Shown one piece after another: positions 51,023 to 60,349 of a stretch of DNA of 64,000 bases. The first letter of the stretch is position 1; each line of letters begins with the position of its first letter. A program made the translations under genes and the position numbers. The DNA lies in NCBI GenBank assembly GCA_900752905.1, contig CAADWX010000011.1:62001-126000 (forward strand), in the 5' to 3' direction. The notes beneath the pieces are model-generated. The model saw nothing but the letters and a program-made list of their open reading frames with translations, ran no database searches and had not been told where the DNA came from. Source of the DNA: Bacilli bacterium (GTDB taxonomy: Bacteria > Bacillota_I > Bacilli_A > RF39 > UBA660).

Positions 51023-51376
51023 ATGAGTAATTTATTTATGTTAGATTGTGGCATTCAAATTGATCCAATGGTACCAGCATTTGTACGTTTATTAATTAAT
51101 GCTATTAAAATAATTGTACCAATCGTTTTAATTATATTTGGTATTGTTGAAATGTTAAAAGCTGCTACAGCTAATGATGAAAAAGTAATGAAAGAAGCAC
51201 AAGGAAAATTAATTAAACGTATTATTTATGCAGTATTAATTTTCTTTATTGTAGCTATAGTTCAATTAGTATTTAATGTTTTAGCAAAAGCTGGAAGCAA
51301 TGAATCAAAAAATGAAATTCCTGCTTGCATTAGTTGTTTTACATCTAATGGTGATGATTGTTGGCAAGGAAAGTAA
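51023..51376 (+). CDS. VirB2/TrbC-like T4SS pilin 1
   Basis: 117 aa with two hydrophobic helices (AIKIIVPIVLIIFGIVEML; IIYAVLIFFIVAIVQLVFNV) joined by a short charged loop (ANDEKVMKEAQGKLIKR). This is the VirB2/TrbC pilin layout, also seen in the broader T4SS_pilin family. No signal peptide. The tail has three Cys (IPACISCFTSNGDDC). A paralogue lies at 52548 with the same loop. AGAGGAGG precedes ATG. Confidence 0.75.
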   Translation: MSNLFMLDCGIQIDPMVPAFVRLLINAIKIIVPIVLIIFGIVEMLKAATANDEKVMKEAQGKLIKRIIYAVLIFFIVAIVQLVFNVLAKAGSNESKNEIPACISCFTSNGDDCWQGK

Positions 51377-51407
51377 AAAAACAATTCTAAAAAATTGTTT
51401 TTTTTTT
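51375..51407 (+). terminator. Terminator
   Basis: AAAAAACAATT, loop, AATTGTTTTTT with more T. The -35 of the next promoter (TTGTTT 51395, TATAAT 51418) lies inside the hairpin. Confidence 0.75.
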
Positions 51408-51441
51408 AATTCTTTGATATAATCAGTTAAGAGGTGTAATA

Positions 51442-52539
51442 ATGGATAAAAAATTATTAAAAAAATTACTTATTATAATTGGCGGTTTTGTTGGATTTTT
51501 AATTCTTTTTATAATTGTTATTTCAATTATAAGGGGTATTTCTAATAAAAAAACATCATATGAAAAAATAAAATCAAATGCTGTAGTTGGAGCACAAAAA
51601 TATTATGATTCATTAAAAGAAAAACTTAATTCTGGTGAATCTATGGAAATAAGTTTTGATGAATTAATTGCTAAAAAGTACATGGATGAATATGCTTCTA
51701 AATTGGATGATGGCGTTAAATGTAGTGGCAAGGTAATAATATCTAATAGATTTGATACTATAGTTTATACATCTAATATGGATTGTGGAAAACATTATAA
51801 AGATGAAACTTTATATGATCATATAATTTCTAATAATGAAATTGTATCTTCGGGGGATGGAATATATGATTTATATAATAGATATATATATCGTGGAGAA
51901 AATGTAAATAATTATGTAGAGTTTGATAATAAAACTTGGTATATTGTTGACATTGAAAAAAATGGAAATATTAGATTATTTAATTCTAAAAAATCTTTAG
52001 AAAGTGATTCTGTTTGGGATGATAGGTACAATGTTACTGAAGATACTGAAGTTGGATATAATGATTTTGAAAAAAGTAGAATTTATGATTCACTAAAAGA
52101 ATTAGAAAAAACTACAATAACAGAAAATGGAAAAAAATATATAATTCCTCAAGATATATGCTATGGAGCAAGAAATAAAAACTCAACTGATAATAGTAAC
52201 TCTATAGAATGCTCTAAGACTTTAAGTAATCATATGTTAAGTACTTTAACAGTAAGTGATGTTATTACAGCAAGTATTGATTCAACTTGTAATTCTATAA
52301 GACAAAGTCAATGTTCGAATTATAATTATTTAGCTTCAAGAAAAATTAGTTCAATGTGGACTTTTATTGCTGATTCAGATAATAGCTATAGAGTTTATAC
52401 ATCGTATAAAGGAAAGGTACTTTATAAAGATACTAATGATTATTATAACTTATATGTAACAGTTAAATTATCGCCTGAAGTATTATATTTATCTGGTGAT
52501 GGTTCAGAAGAAAATCCTTATAAAATTGTAGAAAATTAG
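51442..52539 (+). CDS. Pseudopilin-like surface protein (365 aa)
   Basis: One N-terminal helix (LLIIIGGFVGFLILFIIVIS) is followed by a long amphipathic stretch (VVGAQKYYDSLKEKLNSGES) as in pseudopilins. A ~270-residue outer domain then contains YVEFDNKTWYIVDIEKNGNI, NSMWTFIADS-like segments and the ending GDGSEENPYKIVEN, a pattern common at the end of secreted Firmicute proteins. Five Cys. It lies between the two VirB2-like pilins. Role unknown; a surface subunit is likely. Confidence 0.6.
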   Translation: MDKKLLKKLLIIIGGFVGFLILFIIVISIIRGISNKKTSYEKIKSNAVVGAQKYYDSLKEKLNSGESMEISFDELIAKKYMDEYASKLDDGVKCSGKVIISNRFDTIVYTSNMDCGKHYKDETLYDHIISNNEIVSSGDGIYDLYNRYIYRGENVNNYVEFDNKTWYIVDIEKNGNIRLFNSKKSLESDSVWDDRYNVTEDTEVGYNDFEKSRIYDSLKELEKTTITENGKKYIIPQDICYGARNKNSTDNSNSIECSKTLSNHMLSTLTVSDVITASIDSTCNSIRQSQCSNYNYLASRKISSMWTFIADSDNSYRVYTSYKGKVLYKDTNDYYNLYVTVKLSPEVLYLSGDGSEENPYKIVEN

Positions 52540-52547
52540 GTGATAAA

Positions 52548-53042
52548 ATGAAAAATAAAATTAAATATTTAATTTTACCAGTATTATTCTTAAATTTATT
52601 CTTTACATTTAATTTTAATGTAGACGCTGCAATGGAAACTAATCCTAATGCAAATTATGACACTACAACAATATCTTGCGGTAATGGCTATGCAAAAGGA
52701 ATACCAAGGGGATTAGCTATAATGTCTAGAAATGCTATAAAAGTGATTAAATATGCTGTACCTGTTGTTTTAATTATTATGGGTATAATTGATATGATTA
52801 GAGCAGTTTCAGCTAATGATGAAAAAATCATGAAAGAAGCAACTGGAAAATTTATTAGAAGAATAATTGCTGCTGTATTGGTGTTCTTCGTTATTGCACT
52901 TTTGCAGTTTATTTTTAGAATTTTGGGAAATGCAGAAAAAGAAACAGGAAGTGGTAAGATGAATGCTGATGGTATAATGGGATGTATTAACTGCTTTACA
53001 AATAGTGATTTATATTGTATAGAGGATATTGAAGAAGACTAA
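52548..53042 (+). CDS. VirB2/TrbC-like T4SS pilin 2
   Basis: 164 aa. A signal peptide (MKNKIKYLILPVLFLNLFFT) comes first, then the same two-helix pilin unit as the gene at 51023, including MIRAVSANDEKIMKEATGKF between the helices, and a Cys-containing tail (IMGCINCFTNSDLYC). Two VirB2-like copies, one with and one without a signal peptide, are unusual. AGGTGATAAA precedes ATG. Confidence 0.75.
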   Translation: MKNKIKYLILPVLFLNLFFTFNFNVDAAMETNPNANYDTTTISCGNGYAKGIPRGLAIMSRNAIKVIKYAVPVVLIIMGIIDMIRAVSANDEKIMKEATGKFIRRIIAAVLVFFVIALLQFIFRILGNAEKETGSGKMNADGIMGCINCFTNSDLYCIEDIEED

Positions 53043-53058
53043 TTTTAGTCTTTTTTTA
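53035..53058 (+). terminator. Terminator
   Basis: AAGACTAA, loop TTT, TAGTCTTT with T-run, at the end of the second pilin gene. Confidence 0.8.
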
Positions 53059-53100
53059 TTATGCTTGATAAATAATGTTATGAATGTTTTTATATAATAG

Positions 53101-53129
53101 TTGATAAATTAAAAAAAAAAATGTATAAT
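53101..53129 (+). promoter_or_regulatory. Promoter of the virB6-virB4-virD4 unit
   Basis: TTGATA at 53101-53106, TATAAT at 53124-53129, spacer 17. Confidence 0.65.
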
Positions 53130-53170
53130 TAATGTGAGATTTTGTGTCTTTAGAATAGGGGCGAAGTGCA

Positions 53171-55555
53171 ATGAATTTATTTAATATATTACTTACATAT
53201 AGAAAAACTTGGTTAGGTGATATACCAAGATCACTTTTTTCTAGTATAGACAGTGCTGTATATCAAATGATATCTAGTGTTTATGGACTTATTGAGGATT
53301 TAGCACATGTTCAAATTTTTAAAGAAGGTGTAATACAAAATTTTTATAATAAAACTTATGCACTTCTTGCTATTTTCATGGTATTTAAATTAACTTTTTC
53401 TATAGTTTCATATGTATTAGATCCTGCAAAAGTTACAGACAAATCGGCTGGATTTGGTAAAATAATTACTAATGTTATGATTATGTTTGTAATGATATTA
53501 TCTGCCCCAGTAGTTTTTAAAAATTTATATAAACTACAGGAAATGATATTAGATGAGGGTGTAATTTATAATTTCTTGTTTCAACAAGGAGATCAAGAAA
53601 TTAATGCTGATGGAGAAAAAAAACTTATAATAGGTGATCCGGAAGCTTGTAAGAATTGGAGAGAAAATCCGGATTATTATGGGTCTAGATCAGAGCTAAT
53701 AAATTCTGAGGTAGGTAGTTGGTATGTAGCAAATAATGGTGATTATATTTCACTTATGCTATATAGAAACTTTTTTAATCTAGGAACACTTAATGATGGG
53801 CAAAATCTAGGTTACAGAACTGGTGATGATGCTGATAATTCATATCAGTATTTATGTAATGGTAAGGATATAACTGTACATGGATATTCTGATATAACTG
53901 ATTTAATAGATATGATAAATGATACTGTTAACCGCTCTGGGAAAAATGATTATTATGTAATTGATTATAAATATGTAGTTGGTACTGCTGTTGGTGTATT
54001 TGTTTTACTTGAACTTATTTCAATTGCTTTTGATGTTGCTGTTAGGGCAATAAAACTAGGCTTTTTACAACTTATTGCTCCAATCCCAATTATGTCATAT
54101 ATAGATCCTAAATCGGGTAAAAATGGTCTGTTTTCTAATTGGATAAAAGAGGTTGGAAAAACTTGGATAAGCTTATTTACTAGATTATTTGCTGTATTTT
54201 TTGCAGTATTTATAATATCAAGTATAGATTATGCAATGGTTGAGAGTATTAATACTGATAATTATACAATGCAATCAAAGTCGTTTTTTATAATAATGTT
54301 TGTAATAATTGGAGCGTTGATGTTTGCAAAACAATTACCACAATTATTAGAACAATTAATACCAGGTATGAAAATGGGAAAAATGCAATTAAATCCATTT
54401 AAAAAAATAGCTGACGAGGCACTTGGAGGAAAAGCCTTACTTGGTGGTGCAGCTGCTCTTGGTGCAGCAGGACTTGGTATGGCAACAAATGTGGGATCAA
54501 GATTAGTTGATAAAAACACATGGAAAATGCGTAATAAAGATGGTAAACTTACTTTTGGTTCTGTTATGAAAGGACTTGGAGGTGGACTTACGCGAAGTGT
54601 AACAAGTGGTATAGCTGGTGCTGGAAGTTCTGCATTTAGAGCAGGCAGAATGACTGCAAAAGATGGAAAAATTGGAAAAGGAATGTGGACTGGATATCAG
54701 GAATCTAATAAAGCTAGATTTGATAGAGACGATAATTTACGTAAAGCAGGTGTTGTAACAGCTGAAGATAAGCTTAGATATTTTATGGGTTCTTTAGGCG
54801 CCGATGCAGCAAGATTGACCGGTAATTTAACTAAAGGACAAAGAGATCAGATTAGTTTGCAAGAAATGAAGGCAACACTTGAAAAAAGCAAATATAATTT
54901 AGAACAAAGAAAAAATGCTGCTTTAGAACCTGTAAAATCATATAGCTCGTATATGGATCAAATAAAGGATGAAGTTGATAATGATTCAGCTGTAAAGAAA
55001 GCTAAAGAAAATTATGAATTAGCTAAATCAGGAATGATTAAGGGTGCTCATGGAAAAGGTGCAGTAGCAGAATATAAATCTAAATTTGAAGCTGCTGAAA
55101 GAGAAGCTTATTCAAAAGTTATGTCAACGGAATATGGACAGAAGCTTAAATCAGCAGCTATTAGTGCAACTAATAGTATGAATCTATCTGCCGAAGAAAA
55201 AACTGCATATTCTAACTTTGATAATTATTCTTCATTTAAGAAAAATAGAGGCGATTCTAAGACTTTAGCATCTTCTCGTGCATTAGATTTTGTTAATGAT
55301 GAGCAAAATATTAAAGCTCAAGAAGCTGCAATACATGAATTTGAAAATAGTTCTGATTACAAGATGGGTCAAGCTACTAATAATGACAGAAGGTCAACAG
55401 GTACATTAAAAGCTGGTCAACAAGTTAATCCTAATGTTGGTAATGTAATGGATAATCCATATTATGATCCAGGATATTATGGCAATAATGGAGGACCTGG
55501 AAGACCACCAAGAGGTGGAAATGGTGGAGGTCCAAGAGGTGGCGGAAGACCATAA
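53171..55555 (+). CDS. VirB6/TrbL-like T4SS membrane channel protein
   Basis: 794 aa. About seven membrane helices in the first 430 residues (ALLAIFMVFKLTFSIVSYVL; TNVMIMFVMILSAPVVFKNL; GTAVGVFVLLELISIAFDVA; FAVFFAVFIISS; FFIIMFVIIGALMFA) with the conserved VRAIKLGFLQLIAPIPIMSY loop of TrbL/VirB6 proteins. A soluble C-terminal half follows: an Ala/Gly-rich stretch (GGAAALGAAGLGMA), helices, and a Gly/Pro/Arg-rich tail (GGPGRPPRGGNGGG). Such proteins form the inner-membrane channel. Confidence 0.82.
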   Translation: MNLFNILLTYRKTWLGDIPRSLFSSIDSAVYQMISSVYGLIEDLAHVQIFKEGVIQNFYNKTYALLAIFMVFKLTFSIVSYVLDPAKVTDKSAGFGKIITNVMIMFVMILSAPVVFKNLYKLQEMILDEGVIYNFLFQQGDQEINADGEKKLIIGDPEACKNWRENPDYYGSRSELINSEVGSWYVANNGDYISLMLYRNFFNLGTLNDGQNLGYRTGDDADNSYQYLCNGKDITVHGYSDITDLIDMINDTVNRSGKNDYYVIDYKYVVGTAVGVFVLLELISIAFDVAVRAIKLGFLQLIAPIPIMSYIDPKSGKNGLFSNWIKEVGKTWISLFTRLFAVFFAVFIISSIDYAMVESINTDNYTMQSKSFFIIMFVIIGALMFAKQLPQLLEQLIPGMKMGKMQLNPFKKIADEALGGKALLGGAAALGAAGLGMATNVGSRLVDKNTWKMRNKDGKLTFGSVMKGLGGGLTRSVTSGIAGAGSSAFRAGRMTAKDGKIGKGMWTGYQESNKARFDRDDNLRKAGVVTAEDKLRYFMGSLGADAARLTGNLTKGQRDQISLQEMKATLEKSKYNLEQRKNAALEPVKSYSSYMDQIKDEVDNDSAVKKAKENYELAKSGMIKGAHGKGAVAEYKSKFEAAEREAYSKVMSTEYGQKLKSAAISATNSMNLSAEEKTAYSNFDNYSSFKKNRGDSKTLASSRALDFVNDEQNIKAQEAAIHEFENSSDYKMGQATNNDRRSTGTLKAGQQVNPNVGNVMDNPYYDPGYYGNNGGPGRPPRGGNGGGPRGGGRP

Positions 55556-55578
55556 AATGAAAAAGGAGGAATAAAAAG

Positions 55579-55902
55579 GTGAATGGAATTTATTTAATAC
55601 CTGCAAATGCCAAAAAATCATTATTGATTTTTGGACTATTTAATAAGGTTGATTTAATAATATTTGGTTCAGGGTGCTTAGCAACATTACTTATGATACT
55701 TACAATACCAGTTGGAAGTTTTGTTTGGAGTATTGTTGCTATCCTACCTGCTTTAATATGTGGACTTTTGGTATTGCCAATACCAAATTATCATAATATT
55801 TTAGGTGGAATTAGATCAATAATTGTTTATTTTAAGGAAAGAAAGAATTTCATATGGAAGGGTTGGTGTTTTAGTGAAAACGCAGAAGAGTCAAAAGAGT
55901 AA
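55579..55902 (+). CDS. PrgI/VirB3-like T4SS protein
   Basis: 107 aa. YLIPANAKKSLLIFGLFNKV is the typical PrgI opening, followed by two membrane helices (LIIFGSGCLATLLMILTIPV; IVAILPALICGLLVLPIP). It sits directly before the virB4 genes, its normal place in Gram-positive type IV secretion clusters. GTG start with AAGGAGGA 9 bases upstream; it overlaps the next gene by 29 bases. Confidence 0.8.
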   Translation: MNGIYLIPANAKKSLLIFGLFNKVDLIIFGSGCLATLLMILTIPVGSFVWSIVAILPALICGLLVLPIPNYHNILGGIRSIIVYFKERKNFIWKGWCFSENAEESKE

Positions 55903-56425
55903 ATATACAAATTCATTTGTGCCGGTTCAGGCTATCACAAATGGTATGATTATTCTTGATAATGGTGAAAAGATTACTGGTATTAAAATAATGCCAAGGA
56001 ATATATTTATTCTTGAGCAAAATATGCAGGATGCTATTATAACAAATTTACGTAATGCTTATAATGCAATTGATTATGAATTTTGGCTTGTAGTTGCTGA
56101 TAGACCTGTTGATATAAATGTATATTTATCACAATTACAACTTTTATATAATTCTGTTACAGATCAAGCTAAAAGAAAATTGATTATGGAAGATATAGAT
56201 AAAGCTAATATGTTTATGGATAATAATATAGTTGATACAGAATATTATTTACTTTTCAGAGAAAAGGATACTGAGGTTGCAAATAAAAAGATTAGACAAT
56301 TGATTATGAATTTTGCTAATGCAGGGCTTAATTCACATCAAACTACTAATGATGATTTAAGAATTGTACTTGATAACTTCTTGAATGGTGGAGTTAGTAC
56401 TACTTTTGGGACGGTGATGGGATAA
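55874..56425 (+). CDS. VirB4 N-terminal domain encoded as a separate protein
   Basis: 183 aa. After a basic start, VPVQAITNGMIILDNGEKIT and GIKIMPRNIFILE, then NAIDYEFWLVVADRPVDINV, read as the N-terminal (CagE/TrbE-type) domain of VirB4. YYLLFREKDTEVANKKIRQL continues it. It ends without Walker motifs; the ATPase half is the next gene, starting 1 base after this stop. GTG 55874 avoids a long overlap; a longer start at 55823 lies inside the PrgI gene. The split is discussed under findings. Confidence 0.65.
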   Translation: MKTQKSQKSKYTNSFVPVQAITNGMIILDNGEKITGIKIMPRNIFILEQNMQDAIITNLRNAYNAIDYEFWLVVADRPVDINVYLSQLQLLYNSVTDQAKRKLIMEDIDKANMFMDNNIVDTEYYLLFREKDTEVANKKIRQLIMNFANAGLNSHQTTNDDLRIVLDNFLNGGVSTTFGTVMG

Positions 56426-56426
56426 T

Positions 56427-58211
56427 ATGAATTTAAAAGAACAAATTGCTCCTAAAGGGCTACAATTTAAATCAAATAGTTTTATCATTAGTGATAAGTA
56501 TGCAACTATATTAACTGTTATTGGTTATCCTAAATATATTAATCCTGGTTTTTTATCTTCATTAACTAGTATGTCTGGTATTAAAATTGTAATTAAACAT
56601 ATTCCTATGCCTTTTTCTTCAATTAGAAAAATGCTTAATAAAGAAATTGCTTCTTTAAAGGAAAGATATCAACAAGAAAAAGACAAAACTCTTCAAGAAA
56701 GAATTAGAATGGATTATGAAACAATTGAACAATTTGTTTCAATGCTTGCTGCATCTGAATCAAAAACTTTTGATTTTCAAATGCATATTATGATAACTGC
56801 AAATTCTGAAGAAGAACTTCAAAATAAAAAACAACAATTAAAGAATTATTTAGATGCTATGGAATTAAGGGCATATCCTTTAAGATTTGAACAAGAACAA
56901 GTATTTAAATCTATGCTTCCTTTGTATGGTGATCAACCAATTGAAAAAAGAATTGGTACTCCAATTCCTTCTCCAACTGTAGCTGCTATGTATCCATTTA
57001 TATTTGATAGTATAAAGGATCCAGGTTTATCTACTTTGCTTGGTGTTGATTTCTCTGGAGGAGTTATATTATTTAATCAATTTTTATATCAAATAAAAAA
57101 AGAACATAATAGAAATAATGCAAATATGATAATGTTAGGTACTTCAGGTAGTGGTAAATCAACGGCTGCTAAACTTATTATAAGAAGTCATTTAAGAAAT
57201 GATTATAAGGTTGTTTATATTGATCCTGAAGGTGAATTGGAAGAAATGTGCACAAAAATGGGTGGAGATTTCATTGACCTTGGAAAAGGTGGAGAATATG
57301 GTATGATTAATCCACTTGAAGTTGTAGTAGATGCTGATGAAGATGAAATTGCAAGTGGACTTGGTTATACGGTTTTAACTAGAACACTTCAAACAGTAAA
57401 AGCATTTATGAAATATTATGATCCACATATTGAAGAAGATGTCTTGAATATGTTTAGTGAAATGTTACAAGAAACTTATAGAAGATTTGGAATTGATTTT
57501 AATTCAGATTTTTCTAAATTTTCTTCTAAGGATTATCCTACATTTAGAGATGTGTATGCTACTATTAGAGGTAAATTAAATTCTATGGTTGAAAAAACTC
57601 AAGAAAAAGATATAATGGAAAAACTTGAGATAAAAATAAGACCTTTAGTTAAAGAATTAAAATACTATTTTGATGATCATACAACTATTAGTCCTAAAAG
57701 TTCATTTATAGTATTTAATATAAGAGAATTGATGAATGCTGATCAAAATATTAGAAATGCATTATTCTTTAATATATTAAAATATGCTTGGGGATTAACT
57801 TTGGACAAGTCTGTAAATACTGTTTTAGCAGTAGATGAGGCACATGTATTATTGTCAGGTAATAATACACTTGGGGCTGATTTCTTAGCTCAAATTCAAA
57901 GACGTGCAAGAAAATATAATACTGGTACTATGATAATTACTCAACAACCTAGTGATTTTAGTGATCCAGCAGTAATTACTCAAGGAAAAGCTATATTTGA
58001 TAATGCTTCTTATTATTTAGTAATGGGATTAAAGAAACAAGCTGCTGAGGATTTAGCATTATTAATTGATTTAAATGATAATGAAAAAGAAAATATTAAA
58101 AGATATAATCAAGGTGAAGCTTTATTTGTTTGTGGTAGCCGTAGAATGCAAATTAATATTGTTGTAACTGAAAAAGAATTAGAATCATTTGGAAGTGGCG
58201 GAGGACTATAA
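56427..58211 (+). CDS. virB4: VirB4 ATPase (C-terminal, catalytic part)
   Basis: 594 aa. Walker A GTSGSGKSTAAKLIIRSH (about 238-256), YIDPEGELEEMC, Walker B VLAVDEAHVLLSG (about 466-478) and IQRRARKYNTGTMIITQQPS are typical of the VirB4/TraC family. The first ~200 residues continue the VirB4 N-terminal region (PMPFSSIRKMLNKEIASLKE; MITANSEEELQNKKQQL). It powers substrate transfer and pilus turnover. Start behind GGTGATGGGA. Confidence 0.92.
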   Translation: MNLKEQIAPKGLQFKSNSFIISDKYATILTVIGYPKYINPGFLSSLTSMSGIKIVIKHIPMPFSSIRKMLNKEIASLKERYQQEKDKTLQERIRMDYETIEQFVSMLAASESKTFDFQMHIMITANSEEELQNKKQQLKNYLDAMELRAYPLRFEQEQVFKSMLPLYGDQPIEKRIGTPIPSPTVAAMYPFIFDSIKDPGLSTLLGVDFSGGVILFNQFLYQIKKEHNRNNANMIMLGTSGSGKSTAAKLIIRSHLRNDYKVVYIDPEGELEEMCTKMGGDFIDLGKGGEYGMINPLEVVVDADEDEIASGLGYTVLTRTLQTVKAFMKYYDPHIEEDVLNMFSEMLQETYRRFGIDFNSDFSKFSSKDYPTFRDVYATIRGKLNSMVEKTQEKDIMEKLEIKIRPLVKELKYYFDDHTTISPKSSFIVFNIRELMNADQNIRNALFFNILKYAWGLTLDKSVNTVLAVDEAHVLLSGNNTLGADFLAQIQRRARKYNTGTMIITQQPSDFSDPAVITQGKAIFDNASYYLVMGLKKQAAEDLALLIDLNDNEKENIKRYNQGEALFVCGSRRMQINIVVTEKELESFGSGGGL

Positions 58212-58243
58212 TTTAAATGATATAAAAGTTTGGTGGTGATAGA

Positions 58244-60340
58244 ATGGATGGAAAAAATGATATGAATAAAGTAAATAATAAAAGTAATGGAAATAATAGT
58301 TTTCCATCCCAACCAAACAAATTTATAAATAATTATAAAAAAAATAGTTCTGATAGCTCTAATTTGAAAGATACTGTACAGCGAGGTCAAAAGCAAAATG
58401 ATTTAATAAATAAACAAAATGAAATTTTAAAGAAAAATATAAGTAAACAGGCTGTTGAAAATCCTAAAGAAAGTAATATAGTAAAGGGGAAAAATTCTAA
58501 TACTGAATCAAATGGATTATCAAAGAACATGGCTGTTAATAAAGCTAAAAATTTGATGAATTCTATTCATAGTAATAAGAAAAAAAATAATGCTGATTCT
58601 AATGATACAGATAGTCAAGATGGAAAAAAAGAAAGTACTGCAGATTCGTTAAAAAAGAAAATTTTTTCATCTTTTATTACGTCTTCAACTGGAATACCAA
58701 AGCCATTGGCTGATAAATTTTCAAGTAAAGCTGTTGACAAATCTAAAATTGTGTCTAAAATTTTAATTTATGGAGGAATCTTCTTTGTATTTATTTTTAT
58801 AGCCGCTATAGCAAGTATTATTTCTGCTTCTGGAAGTGAAGGTGGAAAAGATTCGGAAAAAGAAAATTTTTCATTATTTGTTAGTGGTGAAATGTCTGAT
58901 GTAGATTTTTATAATTATTTGGTTTCTAGAAATTTAGTTGATGGTTCATGTATTAATCAAGATGATGATACTTTAAATGATAATTGCCCCGAGATGGATT
59001 TTTTTAAAAAAATTAATGAAAAATTGGGAAATGAAAATAGTTCTTCAAAAGTAGAAAAAATGTTAATTATATATTATGCAATCACTTATAATAGAGATGA
59101 CATTGATTATTCTGAAATTAATGATTCGAAAGAGCTTAATGATTTATTAGCTAATAAAAATGATCTAAAAAATTATATAAATGGTGATTATATTACTAAT
59201 TATAGAAGTGATATTTCTACTTATCCAGATTTTGATTTATATGCAAAAATTTCAGACGGAATTATATCAGATGATAGTAGTAAAAATATTGCTGTAAGTA
59301 ACTATTCTGCATGTTCTTCTATAGTTGTAGAAGGCATAGAAACAGCTATGTCAATTGATGATTATATTGCAGGAGTTGTAGCTTATGAATTTAATGGCGA
59401 AGGAAATAGTGAGTCTTGGAAAGCTTTTTCTATTATGCTTAGAACATATATTATTAATTTAACTGATGGTTGTAAAAATCAATTTTTGCCTAATAAGATT
59501 CAATATAATAATAATCCTTCTGATGAAGTAAAAAAATCTGTAAATGACAGTTCAAAAACGATTTTAAATGATTCAAATGAAGCTTTAGGAACTGTTAGTT
59601 ATAGTGATTTCTGCTATGATTGTAATGAAGGAAATTCTGATATATATAATGATAGTAGTAATTTTGAGGAAATAATAAAAAAGTTTTATCCAAATTATGA
59701 ATTAAAAAAATATGGAAGTAGTATGGGTGGACCTATTAATGGTAATTATTCAAATCTTTTCTATTATGTAGCAAGTGATTTCAAAGATGCTCATAAAAAT
59801 TATAAGGCATCAAAAATAAAAAATTTAAAATATTATGATGGTACTGTTTATATTAGTGCTAGTACATATCAATGCCCATGGTGGGCTAAAGCTAGAGCTT
59901 TAGAAATGTTGGATACAATTACAGTTGCCGATGAAGAAGCAAGAAAAACAGTTATTTCTTATGTGAAAAATTCTATGGGAAATGGAGTTGACTGGTATAC
60001 TTTAAAGACTTTAGAAAATTTACCACATAGTGATGATGCTTCTCAAGCATTACCGGGAGCCATTGTTTCATGGTCATGGACATATCCTTATTGTACACCT
60101 GGAAGAATAAAACAAGAATGGGTAAAGTCTGATGGTACTTGTTACAATTTTGGCCATGTTGGTATTGTTGAAAATGTAACTTATAATGATGATGGTACCG
60201 TATCTAAGATATATGTTTCAGAATCAGGTGGAACAGATGGAATTTATGTTCATGAATACACTTCGGAAACTATAAAAAAAGGTTGGGCTGGCATCACTGG
60301 TGACTATCAATTTAATGGTTATGTATATCTTTTAAATTAG
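58244..60340 (+). CDS. SpoIID-CHAP peptidoglycan hydrolase, VirB1-like
   Basis: 698 aa, bitopic. A long cytoplasmic N-terminal part (Asn/Lys/Ser-rich, residues 1-165) is followed by one membrane helix (ILIYGGIFFVFIFIAAIASI). The outer part first has a SpoIID/LytB domain: VEGIETAMSIDDYIAGVVAY then EF, with the catalytic-type Glu (about 382), and WKAFSIMLRTYIINL. It ends with a CHAP amidase/peptidase: YQCPWWAKARALEM (Cys about 544) and NFGHVGIVENV (His about 638). SpoIID cuts glycan strands and CHAP cuts peptides, so the protein can open the wall for the machine, the job of VirB1-like hydrolases in Gram-positive T4SS. The SpoIID part is unexpected. Confidence 0.82.
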   Translation: MDGKNDMNKVNNKSNGNNSFPSQPNKFINNYKKNSSDSSNLKDTVQRGQKQNDLINKQNEILKKNISKQAVENPKESNIVKGKNSNTESNGLSKNMAVNKAKNLMNSIHSNKKKNNADSNDTDSQDGKKESTADSLKKKIFSSFITSSTGIPKPLADKFSSKAVDKSKIVSKILIYGGIFFVFIFIAAIASIISASGSEGGKDSEKENFSLFVSGEMSDVDFYNYLVSRNLVDGSCINQDDDTLNDNCPEMDFFKKINEKLGNENSSSKVEKMLIIYYAITYNRDDIDYSEINDSKELNDLLANKNDLKNYINGDYITNYRSDISTYPDFDLYAKISDGIISDDSSKNIAVSNYSACSSIVVEGIETAMSIDDYIAGVVAYEFNGEGNSESWKAFSIMLRTYIINLTDGCKNQFLPNKIQYNNNPSDEVKKSVNDSSKTILNDSNEALGTVSYSDFCYDCNEGNSDIYNDSSNFEEIIKKFYPNYELKKYGSSMGGPINGNYSNLFYYVASDFKDAHKNYKASKIKNLKYYDGTVYISASTYQCPWWAKARALEMLDTITVADEEARKTVISYVKNSMGNGVDWYTLKTLENLPHSDDASQALPGAIVSWSWTYPYCTPGRIKQEWVKSDGTCYNFGHVGIVENVTYNDDGTVSKIYVSESGGTDGIYVHEYTSETIKKGWAGITGDYQFNGYVYLLN

Positions 60341-60349
60341 AGGTGTAAT

